From an uncultured Streptococcus sp. (GTDB lineage: Bacteria; Bacillota; Bacilli; Lactobacillales; Streptococcaceae), in assembly GCA_934216185.1 (NCBI GenBank), contig CAKQBM010000023.1, positions 1-17,149 of the forward strand: DNA of 17,149 nucleotides, read 5' to 3'. Positions 6,550 to 12,931 of the stretch are shown one piece after another. Numbering within the stretch: position 1 is the stretch's first letter; each line of letters opens with the position of its first letter. The notes below the pieces were generated by a model, which worked only from the letters and a program-made list of their open reading frames with translations, ran no database searches and was not told the origin of the DNA. Position numbers and translations under genes: made by a program.

Positions 6550-7431
6550 TTAAAATTCATTAGAAAATTTTATCTTATCCATATTTTCAATTTCCTTATA
6601 GAAATTAAAATCTTTTTGATCTAACTTATCACAGATTTGTTTAATAATAAATTTACCTCGTTCTTCGATTCGCTCATTGACTTTTTTGAGGAAAATTGGG
6701 AATTCCTCCGCATCTTCTAGTTCTTTATTTCTAAAGGAATGATTTTCCCAAAAAATTTCAGGCTGATAATTACTATTTACATATGGTTGCAAGTAATAGT
6801 TTTTGATAAATTTTTTCCAAGGTTCATCTTCAGTTAAGAAAGCATTAAACCATTCATATAAAGAAAGTAAAGTAAGATCCCAATAATCTTTTGAAAAATT
6901 ATATCTACCAGTATTCATCCAATGAGGTAATACAATAAAGTTTCCAATTGTGTGAGTTAGTTCAGCAAATTTTTCAAAATTATCTTTATTTTGACCAATA
7001 ATATCAAATTTTTTGTAATTCTCATTATAGTATAAAATTGGGTATTGTTTATTTAGATATTCATTAGGGTCAATACCAATTTCTTTATATACTTGATAAC
7101 GATTTGAACTTTTCATAATAGCTCGAGTAAAAGTAGTTGAAAAAGAATTTATAGTTTCTCCTCGTATAATATTGCTTTTAGAAGTATTCCAAAGTAGCAT
7201 TTCATAGAGAAAATCAGCTTCTTTATCACAATCTGCATTAATACCAACTTGCTTTGTAGAGCAAAAAATTGTAGGTGTAACAAGTTCGCCATTTTTATAT
7301 TTTAAAATGTTTCTAATTTTATCTTCTTTGTTTAAATCATCAGAATAGCAATTTTTAAAATCCCATTCCCAAGGTTTAATATTGTTTTTATCACAATAAC
7401 GCAACCATTTAATAACTTTTGTATGTTCCAT
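6550..7431 (-). CDS. Protein of unknown function, DUF6994-like pattern (293 aa)
   Basis: This is a soluble protein with no signal peptide or membrane segments, rich in aromatic residues. The central block FAELTHTIGNF..LP (155-169), an N-x-x-R (173-176) and DYWDLTLLSLYEWF (182-195) resemble, from memory, an uncharacterised bacterial family with TIG.yilFP...N..RG....DLTLecIR (DUF6994-type). The THTIGNF-plus-N spacing also recalls the second half of DUF1524/GmrSD HNH domains, but the first catalytic His motif is not evident. It is separated from the 131-aa gene by 78 nt and from the RHH gene by 12 nt. Its position at the promoter end, away from the conserved replication genes, suggests cargo. 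Function is unknown. Confidence 0.8.
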   Translation of the reverse strand: MEHTKVIKWLRYCDKNNIKPWEWDFKNCYSDDLNKEDKIRNILKYKNGELVTPTIFCSTKQVGINADCDKEADFLYEMLLWNTSKSNIIRGETINSFSTTFTRAIMKSSNRYQVYKEIGIDPNEYLNKQYPILYYNENYKKFDIIGQNKDNFEKFAELTHTIGNFIVLPHWMNTGRYNFSKDYWDLTLLSLYEWFNAFLTEDEPWKKFIKNYYLQPYVNSNYQPEIFWENHSFRNKELEDAEEFPIFLKKVNERIEERGKFIIKQICDKLDQKDFNFYKEIENMDKIKFSNEF

Positions 7432-7509
7432 AAGTTTTTCCTTTCAGTTTTATTACGGGGATATTAAGTTTTGAGAATCTTAAGCGACTGTTTGAAGAGT
7501 ATTTTTATT

Positions 7510-7905
7510 TTATGATGATCTAGTGCTTACAGCGTAAATGTATGCTAAATAGTTTGCAAAATCTCCTTGCCGTTGTCGGTCATCCGTGATTTTATCAAAC
7601 CAACTAGTATCTTTACCTTTAGATTCGACTTCGCTTTTTAGTGCATTCAATTGTACGATGAAAGCATTATGAGCAGAAGTTCTAAGCTCCCCATGCTTGC
7701 CTTGTCTTTCTTTTGATAATGTTGCAGATTTGACACGAATTTCAGTATACTCTGCAGCTAACTCAATCAACATTGTCCAGTCATCAAGGAAAATTGGATC
7801 TTTTATGTCAAATGAACTAATTAGTTCATTATAGATTTTATGTGCATCTTCAAAAGTCAAAGCAGTTTTCTCTTGAAGAAAATCGGAATAAGTGTAAATT
7901 TCCAT
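7510..7905 (-). CDS. Small protein of unknown function, first gene of the element operon
   Basis: This 131-residue acidic, mainly helical soluble protein has a conserved-looking C-terminal half: RTSAHNAFIVQLNALK (75-90), W102 and TDDRQRQGDFANYLAY (107-122). Similar small proteins with H..fI..ln.l and ddR..GDfanYl patterns occur in Gram-positive mobile elements in my memory, with no known role. The start ATG (7903-7905) has a strong GGAGG 7 nt upstream and follows a perfect consensus promoter after 49 bp, so it should be well expressed. It has no helix-turn-helix that I can recognise and is probably not a classical repressor. Confidence 0.85.
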   Translation of the reverse strand: MEIYTYSDFLQEKTALTFEDAHKIYNELISSFDIKDPIFLDDWTMLIELAAEYTEIRVKSATLSKERQGKHGELRTSAHNAFIVQLNALKSEVESKGKDTSWFDKITDDRQRQGDFANYLAYIYAVSTRSS

Positions 7906-7954
7906 AAAGGGCCTCCACGAAAATATTTTTTTGTCTAACTACGACTATACTTTT

Positions 7955-7983
7955 ATTATAATCCTATCTAAAAATAATGTCAA
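7955..7983 (-). promoter_or_regulatory. Consensus sigma-A promoter of element 1 operon
   Basis: On the minus strand TTGACA (7978-7983) and TATAAT (7955-7960) are separated by exactly 17 bp, a perfect match to the vegetative consensus. The start of the first gene is 49 bp downstream. No recognisable repressor gene is present in the element, so control, if any, must come from another of its proteins or from the host. Confidence 0.85.
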
Positions 7984-8090
7984 GGATTTTTGTAAGTTTT
8001 TTAGAAAAAATTTTTTTAATAGTGATGTATACCTATAAGGGGTTGTTTTGTCATAGTTAAGGTTTAATTAGTACTTCTTGATTTCATTAA

Positions 8091-8151
8091 TTAGGGCAAA
8101 TTTATGAGATATCTGACTCGTATTTTTTATTTGATAAAAAAATTTGCCCTA
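8091..8151. repeat. Inverted pair of the 12-bp arm-type repeat (distal end)
   Basis: TTAGGGCAAATTT (8091-8103) is the reverse complement of the left-end repeat AAATTTGCCCTA, and AAATTTGCCCTA itself occurs at 8140-8151. The pair lies 110-170 bp inside the right end of element 1. The rest of the 355-bp gap from 7906 to 8260 holds only the operon promoter and AT-rich sequence; I see no gene there. Confidence 0.6.
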
Positions 8152-8260
8152 TTTAAATGAAATTATTTAAAAATAGATAAAATTTAATTGACAATTGATC
8201 GTAAAAAAGTCCCTGTTTATAATTATTTGCGACATTTTTATTTAATAGTTAGCCAAACCA

Positions 8261-8292
8261 GGTCTTAAGAAAGCTCGTAAAGCATCACAATT
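8261..8292 (+). repeat. Internal att core (direct repeat, copy 2 of 3)
   Basis: This is identical to 1-32 and 10354-10385 and marks the junction between element 1 and element 2. The identity with the left end continues to 8365, giving 104 of 105 positions (the single change is at 91 versus 8351). Confidence 0.85.
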
Positions 8293-8305
8293 CTCAAAAC
8301 GTTAA
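8261..8305 (+). pseudogene. rpsI: Duplicated rpsI 3' end at the element 1/element 2 junction
   Basis: Fifteen in-frame codons encode GLKKARKASQFSKR and a stop, but no rpsI body precedes them: the left flank (GCCAAACCA) is element sequence. It is a remnant created when element 1 inserted into the attL of element 2. Confidence 0.85.
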
Positions 8306-8329
8306 TCAATACGATTATATCAACGTTTC

Positions 8330-8365
8330 AAAGCACTCAAAAGTTTACCTCATGGGTGCTTTTTT
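8330..8365 (+). terminator. Second copy of the element-borne rpsI terminator
   Basis: This has the same 9-bp stem as at 70-105 (AAAGCACTC/GGGTGCTTT) followed by seven T. The one base that differs is in the loop, so the stem is preserved. It no longer has a gene in front of it. Confidence 0.7.
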
Positions 8366-8378
8366 TATGTTTTTTGAA

Positions 8379-8414
8379 AAAGTTCACCTCAAAGTTTACC
8401 TTATTTTCACCTTA
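8379..8414. repeat. Phased 12-bp repeats of element 2, candidate arm sites
   Basis: AAAGTTCACCTC (8379-8390), AAAGTTTACCTT (8391-8402) and ATTTTCACCTTA (8403-8414) run in tandem with a 12-bp period. They start 118 bp from the att start, compared with 120 bp for the matching repeats of element 1. The repeat sequence is different, so element 2 once had a related integrase of different arm specificity. A further copy, AAAGTTTACCTC, lies in the terminator loop at 8340-8351. Confidence 0.55.
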
Positions 8415-8770
8415 TTGTTTTATAGAGAAAATAAGCTAGCACAAACCCTATTTCAGTAGAAAATGAAGGAAATATTTCCATAATAAAACGCATAATATCA
8501 AGTTTCTTCAACACCTGATACTATGCGTGTTTAGGATTTTAAAGCCTGATTACTCAGTCTTTTTTTCTTTATAGTTCCGTTTAATTCCTAGCTTCATTAA
8601 TTCTATAGAGGTTCATCATCTTGAGTAATAATATTGTTGTCAGAAGTTATAGATTCCATTTTATCCTTCAAGTGTCAGTGTTCTAAATTCCTTATATCTT
8701 GTTAGGATTTGGGTAGAATCATTGATAACAGACTGTTACAAATCTAGTTAGCTATATGATTTATGATTAT
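8415..8770. other. Gene-free decayed stretch of element 2
   Basis: I see no intact gene. On the minus strand there is a short hydrophobic frame ending at about 8412 (tail LAYFLYKTIR), and a small frame beginning MESITSDNN with a ribosome-binding site (GAAGGA), broken after about 18 codons. Another frame continues MKLGIKRNYKEKKTE before a stop, which looks like frameshifted gene debris. An imperfect hairpin with arms ACGCATAATATCA (8488-8500) and TGATACTATGCGT (8516-8528) has one mismatch and a 15-nt loop. Confidence 0.5.
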
Positions 8771-9979
8771 CTACTTTTCTAGTAACCAATCTATGATATT
8801 TTTCTTCTCAATACCATTGTAATTGGCTGTTGGCTGAATCGTATCCATTGTTAATAGATATTTGGGGAATTGATCTTTAATGGCTTCCAGTGGTCTAAGT
8901 TCTCTTTTTAGTGTTTCTGGAGCAAGTGTTGTTTCACTGACCTGATAATAAGCGTAGTGACCAAGATTAGTTACAACAACAAAATCAACTTCATATTTAT
9001 CTAAATTACCAACATATACTTGTGAATATCTACGTTTCAATTCCAAATATACAATATTTTCCAAGATATGACCAATGTCTTCTTTGTGGTCTGGTAATAA
9101 GAGATGTCGCAAACCTAAATCAACGGGATAATATTTTTCTAAGCGTTGCAATAATGCTCTACCTTTTACATCAAAACGTGGAACGGAATAAAAAAGTAAA
9201 CTATCTGTCAAAGTTGTCAAATAATTTTCCAAAGTATTATGGGAGATCGAAACGTTTTGGCTTACCAGGGTATTGCGAATCTTATTTGTTGAGATTAAGC
9301 TACCTGTACTACTGAGAAGGGTTCGGACAATGCGCTCAATAATAGTAGGATTTGGATTTCCCAATCTAGTGACAATATCATTTAGCAGTATTGAGTTATA
9401 TATTCCTCTGAGATAATCAATTTTTTCAGCGTAAGATGATGTTTGCAATAAGTAAGGGAAAGCACTAAAGAGATAATTGTTAAAAATTTCTGTTGTATTC
9501 AGATTCTCTGAGAGAGATTGGCCTGATAGGTATTCTTCAAATGACAAAGGAAGAACCTCTATCTCAACATACCGACCAGTCAAGTTTGTTGCTAATTGGC
9601 TACTCATAAAGTAGGCGTTTGATCCAGTCAAATAGAGGTCAACATTTGGCAAGATGAATAGACTATCTGCTACCAGTTCAAATTTTTCAACATGTTGAAT
9701 TTCATCTAAAAAGATATAGTATGTTTTCTCCTCAACTAACCGTTCTTTTATATAAGTGAATAATGTTTGAAAATGTCGCAGTTCATAATAACTCAGATCT
9801 TCAAAATTGATGGATATGATTTGATTTTCGTCTACTCCAGTTGCTAGTAACTCCTCTTTATAGAGTTGAAAGAGAACAGATTTACCAGCTCGTCTCACTC
9901 CACTCACAACTTTGATGATTTGTCGGTCACGATGTCTTCTTAAAAAATCTAAATAATGTGGTCTTTTAATATAGTTCAT
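8771..9979 (-). CDS. AAA-family ATPase with C-terminal DUF4143 domain
   Basis: This 402-residue cytoplasmic protein has Walker A GVRRAGKS (27-34), Walker B IFLDEIQ (89-95), a sensor-like LTGSNA (117-122) and the family signature GRYVEIEVLPLSFEEY (~135-150). The C-terminal DUF4143 region contains EVDFVV (330-335) and YYQVS (344-348), the remains of a PD-(D/E)xK nuclease-like core. The family is widespread in bacteria and archaea, often in genomic islands, and its function is unknown. ATG at 9977-9979 is chosen for the GAGGT 7 nt upstream; a longer frame to 10009 would overlap the promoter. The gene seems intact, although the rest of element 2 has decayed, which suggests a selected or recently acquired function. 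Confidence 0.88.
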   Translation of the reverse strand: MNYIKRPHYLDFLRRHRDRQIIKVVSGVRRAGKSVLFQLYKEELLATGVDENQIISINFEDLSYYELRHFQTLFTYIKERLVEEKTYYIFLDEIQHVEKFELVADSLFILPNVDLYLTGSNAYFMSSQLATNLTGRYVEIEVLPLSFEEYLSGQSLSENLNTTEIFNNYLFSAFPYLLQTSSYAEKIDYLRGIYNSILLNDIVTRLGNPNPTIIERIVRTLLSSTGSLISTNKIRNTLVSQNVSISHNTLENYLTTLTDSLLFYSVPRFDVKGRALLQRLEKYYPVDLGLRHLLLPDHKEDIGHILENIVYLELKRRYSQVYVGNLDKYEVDFVVVTNLGHYAYYQVSETTLAPETLKRELRPLEAIKDQFPKYLLTMDTIQPTANYNGIEKKNIIDWLLEK

Positions 9980-9997
9980 AATAGATACCTCAAAGAT

Positions 9998-10026
9998 AGT
10001 ATAATACAAATTGATATTATTTTCAA
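9998..10026 (-). promoter_or_regulatory. Promoter of the AAA/DUF4143 gene
   Basis: On the minus strand TTGAAA (10021-10026) and TATACT (9998-10003) are 17 bp apart. The transcript would start a few bases before the GAGGT ribosome-binding site, leaving a very short leader. Confidence 0.6.
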
Positions 10027-10080
10027 ATATTTAGAAATAAAATAGAATTTGTTTTATTATTTTTAAATATCTAGAAATAA
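10021..10080. repeat. 20-bp direct repeats overlapping the -35 box
   Basis: The 20-mer at 10021-10040 recurs at 10061-10080 with 18 of 20 bases identical (core AAATATYTAGAAATAA), exactly 40 bp apart. The first copy overlaps the -35 element of the AAA gene promoter, so the pair may be an operator. Confidence 0.5.
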
Positions 10081-10137
10081 TATTTAGAACTATTTAAATA
10101 TCTTCAGGATAGAAAAAGAAATTGTCCAGGAACGAAG

Positions 10138-10167
10138 AAACTGTACATTTGTTGTTAAACTGTACAT
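10138..10167. repeat. Direct repeats AAACTGTACAT
   Basis: AAACTGTACAT occurs at 10138-10148 and 10157-10167, 19 bp apart. Each contains the palindromic core TGTACA, and a looser variant (TGATACAGTA) follows at about 10177. They lie in the 340-bp gap between the AAA gene and attR, where I see no gene. A binding site for a regulator or accessory protein is possible. Confidence 0.5.
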
Positions 10168-10228
10168 CATCTATATGATACAGTAGTTCATATTTCTCAA
10201 TTACATAAGCTCCGAAAACTAAAAAAGT

Positions 10229-10268
10229 GATAACCCTTTGATAACCTCTCGATTTTAAAAAGGGTTAT
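10229..10268. repeat. Hairpin with repeated GATAACC
   Basis: ATAACCCTTT (10230-10239) pairs exactly with AAAGGGTTAT (10259-10268). The motif GATAACC also occurs as a direct repeat at 10229-10235 and 10240-10246. The stem lies about 85 bp inside the right end of element 2 and is not followed by a clear T-run. It could be an accessory att, origin or recombination site. Confidence 0.5.
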
Positions 10269-10353
10269 ATATGTAAGAATTGAGGACTTATCTCTTAAAA
10301 TTACTTGATTTTAGCAATAATTTACCATAAATATCATGATGTAGAAAAAACCA

Positions 10354-10385
10354 GGTCTTAAGAAAGCTCGTAAAGCATCACAATT
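10354..10385 (+). repeat. attR core (direct repeat, copy 3 of 3)
   Basis: This is the outer right boundary of the two-element array. It is identical to the other two cores over 32 bp, then diverges (TTTAGT instead of TTCTCA) before a short shared AAACGTTAAT. Confidence 0.85.
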
Positions 10386-10398
10386 TAGTAAACGTTAA
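10354..10398 (+). pseudogene. rpsI: Displaced original 3' end of chromosomal rpsI
   Basis: The 15 codons encode the same GLKKARKASQFSKR tail with different synonymous codons (TTT AGT instead of TTC TCA). They are followed by a different downstream sequence and terminator leading into dtpT. For integration into a gene's 3' end, the far att site keeps the original gene end, so this is inferred to be the ancestral host sequence now cut off from the gene. Confidence 0.8.
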
Positions 10399-10423
10399 TT
10401 CGGAAGAATTACTATACTTATAC

Positions 10424-10450
10424 AGAGCACCTTTAGGGGTGTTCTTTTTT
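10424..10450 (+). terminator. Original chromosomal rpsI terminator
   Basis: AGAGCACC (10424-10431) pairs with GGTGTTCT (10438-10445), with one G-U, loop TTTAGG, followed by six or more T. It is similar in position and core (AGCACC) to the element-borne terminator at 70-105. Confidence 0.8.
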
Positions 10451-10531
10451 ATACTTTCTTACTAAATTGGTAACTGGATCTTTATTTGATATTTTTTAAT
10501 TGAGGATAAATCGGAAACTTATTCAATTATA

Positions 10532-10588
10532 TTTTTTCAGAAAATTTTCTAAAATAAACAGAATTTGTTTGACATTTGTTTGAAAATT
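10532..10588. promoter_or_regulatory. Candidate CodY boxes upstream of dtpT
   Basis: Measured against the CodY consensus AATTTTCWGAAAATT, 10532-10546 matches 13 of 15, the overlapping 10543-10557 matches 11 of 15, and 10574-10588, inside the promoter spacer, matches 12 of 15. CodY represses peptide uptake genes in lactic acid bacteria when branched-chain amino acids are plentiful, including dtpT in Lactococcus, so the context fits. Binding is inferred. Confidence 0.55.
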
Positions 10589-10597
10589 CTGTAAAAT
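10569..10597 (+). promoter_or_regulatory. Promoter of dtpT
   Basis: TTGACA (10569-10574), a 17-bp spacer and TAAAAT (10592-10597) lie 30 bp before the start codon, with AAGGAG as ribosome-binding site. An 8-bp inverted repeat CAGAATTT/AAATTCTG (10559-10566/10584-10591) flanks the -35 box and spacer. Confidence 0.8.
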
Positions 10598-10627
10598 GAA
10601 TTATTATATCGCTTAAGGAGAATATAT

Positions 10628-12100
10628 ATGGAAAAACAGAAAACATTTTTTGGACATCCTATTGGCTTGTCCACCCTCTTCTTTACAGAGATGTGGGAGC
10701 GCTTTTCTTACTATGGGATGCGAGCTATCCTACTTTACTATATGTACTATAGTGTGCAAGATGGTGGGTTGGGGATGGATAAGACCACCGCTGCATCGGT
10801 TATGGCGATTTATGGCTCGCTGGTATTTTTGTCCTCGGTTATTGGTGGTTTTGTCAGTGACCGTATTTTAGGAAGCCGTAAGACTGTCTTTTACGGTGGG
10901 ATTCTGATTATGCTAGGGCATATTGCTTTGGCAACACCTTTTGGACAAGTGGCTCTCTATCTTTCTATTGCCTTGATTATCTTTGGTACTGGATTTTTAA
11001 AACCCAATATCTCAGATATGGTGGGGGGAATTTATGAGAAAGAGGATGATAGACGGGATGCAGGTTTTAGTATCTTTGTCTTTGGTATTAACTTAGGTGC
11101 CCTCGTTGCCCCTTATTTAGTAGGTTATCTAGGTCAGGAAGTCAATTTCCATCTAGGTTTCTCATTAGCTGCCGTTGGGATGTTCTTTGGTTTGGTGAAG
11201 TATGTGATGGATGGGAAGAAATACCTTCCTGAATCAAGTCTTTACCCCACTGATCCACTTTCACAGAAGGACCAGCAGACCTTGATTAAACGCTTGCTGA
11301 TTACACTTGTTATGGTTGTTCTGGTGGTTATAGGTTTAGTCTTTACTCACCAATTTAACGTGGACATGATTGTTAATATCTTTACAGTGATTGCGGTAAT
11401 CATTCCAATCTACTATTTCTTCAAAATTTTATCTAGTCAGAAAATAACTGCTACTGAGAGATCCCGAGTATTTGCCTACATTCCTCTATTTATCGCTGGA
11501 GTCCTTTTCTGGTCTATTGAGGAGCAGGGTTCTGTTGTCCTCGCTCTATTTGCGGATGATCAAACTCGACTCTACTTTAATGCATTTGGAAATCAGATTC
11601 ATTTCCCATCTAGCTTTTTCCAAAGTATCAATCCACTTTTCATTATGATTTATGTGCCGATTTTTGCGTGGTTGTGGGGGAAAATGGGTAAAAATCAACC
11701 GTCCTCTTCTAAGAAATTTGCTTACGGTTTATTTGCGGCAGGTCTATCCTTCTTGTGGATGATGTTACCAGGGATGCTCTTTGGGACAGATGTTAAAGTC
11801 AGTCCTTTCTGGTTGATTATGAGTTGGGCTATTGTGATTGTGGGGGAAATGTTGATTTCGCCTATTGGTCTATCAGTCACTACTAAGCTAGCACCAAAAT
11901 CCTTCCAAGCACAAATGATGTCTATCTGGTTCTTGAGTAATGCTGCTGCCCAAGCTATCAATGCTCAAATTGTAAAATTTTATACAAGCGAAACGGAAGT
12001 CGCTTACTATGGAATTGTTGGAGGAATTACGATTGTATTCAGTATTATCTTATTCTTCTACGTTCCACGTATTGAAAAACTAATGTCTGGTATCAAATAG
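10628..12100 (+). CDS. dtpT: Di-/tripeptide:proton symporter (POT/PTR family)
   Basis: This 490-residue inner-membrane transporter has the alternating hydrophobic segments of a 12-14 TM major-facilitator protein. The POT proton-coupling motif ExxERFxYYG is present as E21-x-x-ERFSYYG30, the PTR2 signature appears around 118-160 (GTGFLKPNISDMVG, then DAGFSIFVFGINLGA), and WSIEEQGS lies near residue 300. It imports di- and tripeptides using the proton gradient and feeds a proteolytic, amino-acid-auxotrophic lifestyle. The start ATG follows AAGGAG by 7 nt. It is monocistronic, with its own promoter and terminator. Because it lies directly right of attR, it was originally the gene after rpsI. Confidence 0.95.
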   Translation: MEKQKTFFGHPIGLSTLFFTEMWERFSYYGMRAILLYYMYYSVQDGGLGMDKTTAASVMAIYGSLVFLSSVIGGFVSDRILGSRKTVFYGGILIMLGHIALATPFGQVALYLSIALIIFGTGFLKPNISDMVGGIYEKEDDRRDAGFSIFVFGINLGALVAPYLVGYLGQEVNFHLGFSLAAVGMFFGLVKYVMDGKKYLPESSLYPTDPLSQKDQQTLIKRLLITLVMVVLVVIGLVFTHQFNVDMIVNIFTVIAVIIPIYYFFKILSSQKITATERSRVFAYIPLFIAGVLFWSIEEQGSVVLALFADDQTRLYFNAFGNQIHFPSSFFQSINPLFIMIYVPIFAWLWGKMGKNQPSSSKKFAYGLFAAGLSFLWMMLPGMLFGTDVKVSPFWLIMSWAIVIVGEMLISPIGLSVTTKLAPKSFQAQMMSIWFLSNAAAQAINAQIVKFYTSETEVAYYGIVGGITIVFSIILFFYVPRIEKLMSGIK

Positions 12101-12153
12101 AGAAAAAGTAGAATTTCTGTACGGATTTTGAAAGTTAGAGCAATTATTTATTC

Positions 12154-12198
12154 AAAGGATTTAGTTCTGTATGGTACAGGGCTAAGTCCTTTTAGTTT
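12154..12198 (+). terminator. Terminator of dtpT
   Basis: AAAGGATTTAG (12154-12164) pairs with CTAAGTCCTTT (12182-12192), with one G-U, and an inner CTGT/ACAG extends the hairpin. It is followed by TTTTAGTTT. It lies 54 bp after the dtpT stop. Confidence 0.75.
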
Positions 12199-12258
12199 GA
12201 TGAAAACTCACAATATTTCTGATTTTCCTAGTAGACAATCGTCCACTTTTTCTATTTA

Positions 12259-12383
12259 ATACTCAATGAAAATCAAAGAGCAAACTAGGAAACTAGCCGC
12301 AGGTTGCTCAAAAACTGTTTTGAGGTTGCATATATACGGCAAGGCGACGTTGACGCGGTTTGAAGAAATTTTCGAAGAGTATA
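12259..12383 (-). repeat. BOX element (boxA-boxC type, no clear boxB)
   Basis: The segment ATACGGCAAGGCGACGTTGA near 12334 matches the boxA core well known from BOX-PCR, allowing for small changes. The opposite end (ACTCAATGAAAATCAAAGAG, 12261-12280, then CCGCAGGTTGCTC) is boxC-like. The ends form near-inverted repeats (ATACTCAATGAAAATC and ATTTTCGAAGAGTAT). BOX is a non-autonomous, abundant intergenic repeat of pneumococcus and close relatives. The orientation shown has boxA on the minus strand. Confidence 0.85.
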
Positions 12384-12395
12384 AGTCAAAGCCAA

Positions 12396-12448
12396 TCAAA
12401 AAATCCCACTATTCAATAGGCTAAAGGAGACCTAATCATAGTGAGATT
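12396..12448 (-). terminator. Terminator of the gpx operon
   Basis: Read on the minus strand, AATCTCACTAT (12448-12438) pairs with ATAGTGGGATT (12412-12402) with one mismatch, followed by TTTTTTGATT. It lies 7 bp beyond the glutathione peroxidase stop. Confidence 0.75.
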
Positions 12449-12454
12449 GTGAAA

Positions 12455-12931
12455 TTATAGTAGGGTTTGTATGGCCTCTTCAATTTGTTTGGGGTCTGTT
12501 TTTGAAGAGAAGCGCTCAAAGACCTGCCCATCTCGACCGATGAGAAACTTAGCGAAATTCCATTCGATTCGTTTTCCTAGTGGGCCAGATTTCTGGTCTT
12601 TCAACCAAACATAGAGAGGATCTGCTTCCTTACCGTTAACCTTGATTTTAGCAAAGCGTGGGAAAGTAGTTTGATAATGAAGGGTGCATAAGGAATTGAT
12701 TTCCTCTGCGCTGCCGGGTGCTTGTCCCATAAACTGATTGCAAGGGAAGTCTAAAATCTCAAATCCCTGATCTTGATAGCGGTCATAGAGTTCTTGGAGT
12801 CCTTGGTACTGGGGTGTTAAACCACATCCGGTAGCAGTGTTGACAACCAAGAGAACTTTCCCACGATAGGCATCTAGTGGAGTTTCTTGATTGTCTTGGT
12901 TCAAGATTGAAAAATCGTATAGTGAAGTCAT
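12455..12931 (-). CDS. gpo: Glutathione peroxidase family protein
   Basis: This 158-residue thioredoxin-fold peroxidase has the family's catalytic set: C36 in NTATGCGLTPQY, Q70 in FPCNQFMGQAPG, and W124-N125 in EWNFAKFL. It uses cysteine instead of selenocysteine. Bacterial members of this type usually reduce hydroperoxides with thioredoxin rather than glutathione and help these H2O2-producing streptococci survive oxidative stress. No signal peptide is present. Its start overlaps the stop of the upstream DUF3278 gene by 4 bp (ATGA), so they are translationally coupled. It is the last gene of the minus-strand operon. It is also called bsaA/basA in pneumococcal annotation. Confidence 0.93.
   Translation of the reverse strand: MTSLYDFSILNQDNQETPLDAYRGKVLLVVNTATGCGLTPQYQGLQELYDRYQDQGFEILDFPCNQFMGQAPGSAEEINSLCTLHYQTTFPRFAKIKVNGKEADPLYVWLKDQKSGPLGKRIEWNFAKFLIGRDGQVFERFSSKTDPKQIEEAIQTLL

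Larger units (their letters stand above)
1..8260. mobile_element. Element 1: rpsI-specific integrative (probably mobilizable) element
   Basis: The element is bounded by direct repeats of the rpsI 3' end at 1 and 8261. It carries ten minus-strand genes, ending with rep, xis and int beside the left att site. It is AT-rich compared with the chromosome to the right. The gene set (HUH Rep, FtsK/TcpA-type ATPase, HelP-like protein, Xis, tyrosine integrase) matches the replication and coupling core of small Gram-positive ICE-derived or mobilizable elements. It lacks type IV secretion genes and the usual Mob relaxase families. Mobilisation by a helper element is therefore inferred, not shown. No phage structural genes are visible. 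Confidence 0.85.
8261..10353. mobile_element. Element 2: decayed rpsI-integrated element
   Basis: The remnant is bounded by att repeats at 8261 and 10354. Its left end copies the layout of element 1 (rpsI tail, terminator, phased 12-bp repeats), but the integrase that should follow is missing. The only substantial gene left is an AAA ATPase/DUF4143 gene. It probably inserted first, since element 1 sits between it and rpsI. It may still be excisable by the element 1 integrase acting on the shared core. Confidence 0.75.

Noticed and set aside
6550..7431. HNH nuclease (DUF1524/GmrSD-like) call for the 293-aa protein
   Set aside because: Only the second-half pattern (HTIGN ... N) is present; the first catalytic His motif is not seen.
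8091..8151. Inverted 12-mers read as a terminator hairpin
   Set aside because: The loop would be 36 bases and no T-run follows. The match to the left-end repeats makes arm sites more likely.
8190..8222. Plus-strand promoter (TTGACA ... TATAAT) near the right end of element 1
   Set aside because: The spacing between the hexamers is about 25 bp, too long for a sigma-A promoter, and no gene follows.
8415..8460. Short minus-strand hydrophobic frame ending LAYFLYKTIR as a relic of the element 2 integrase C-terminus
   Set aside because: It lies where the integrase end is expected and the last residues faintly resemble it, but no HxxR or catalytic Tyr motif is seen upstream. The match is too weak.
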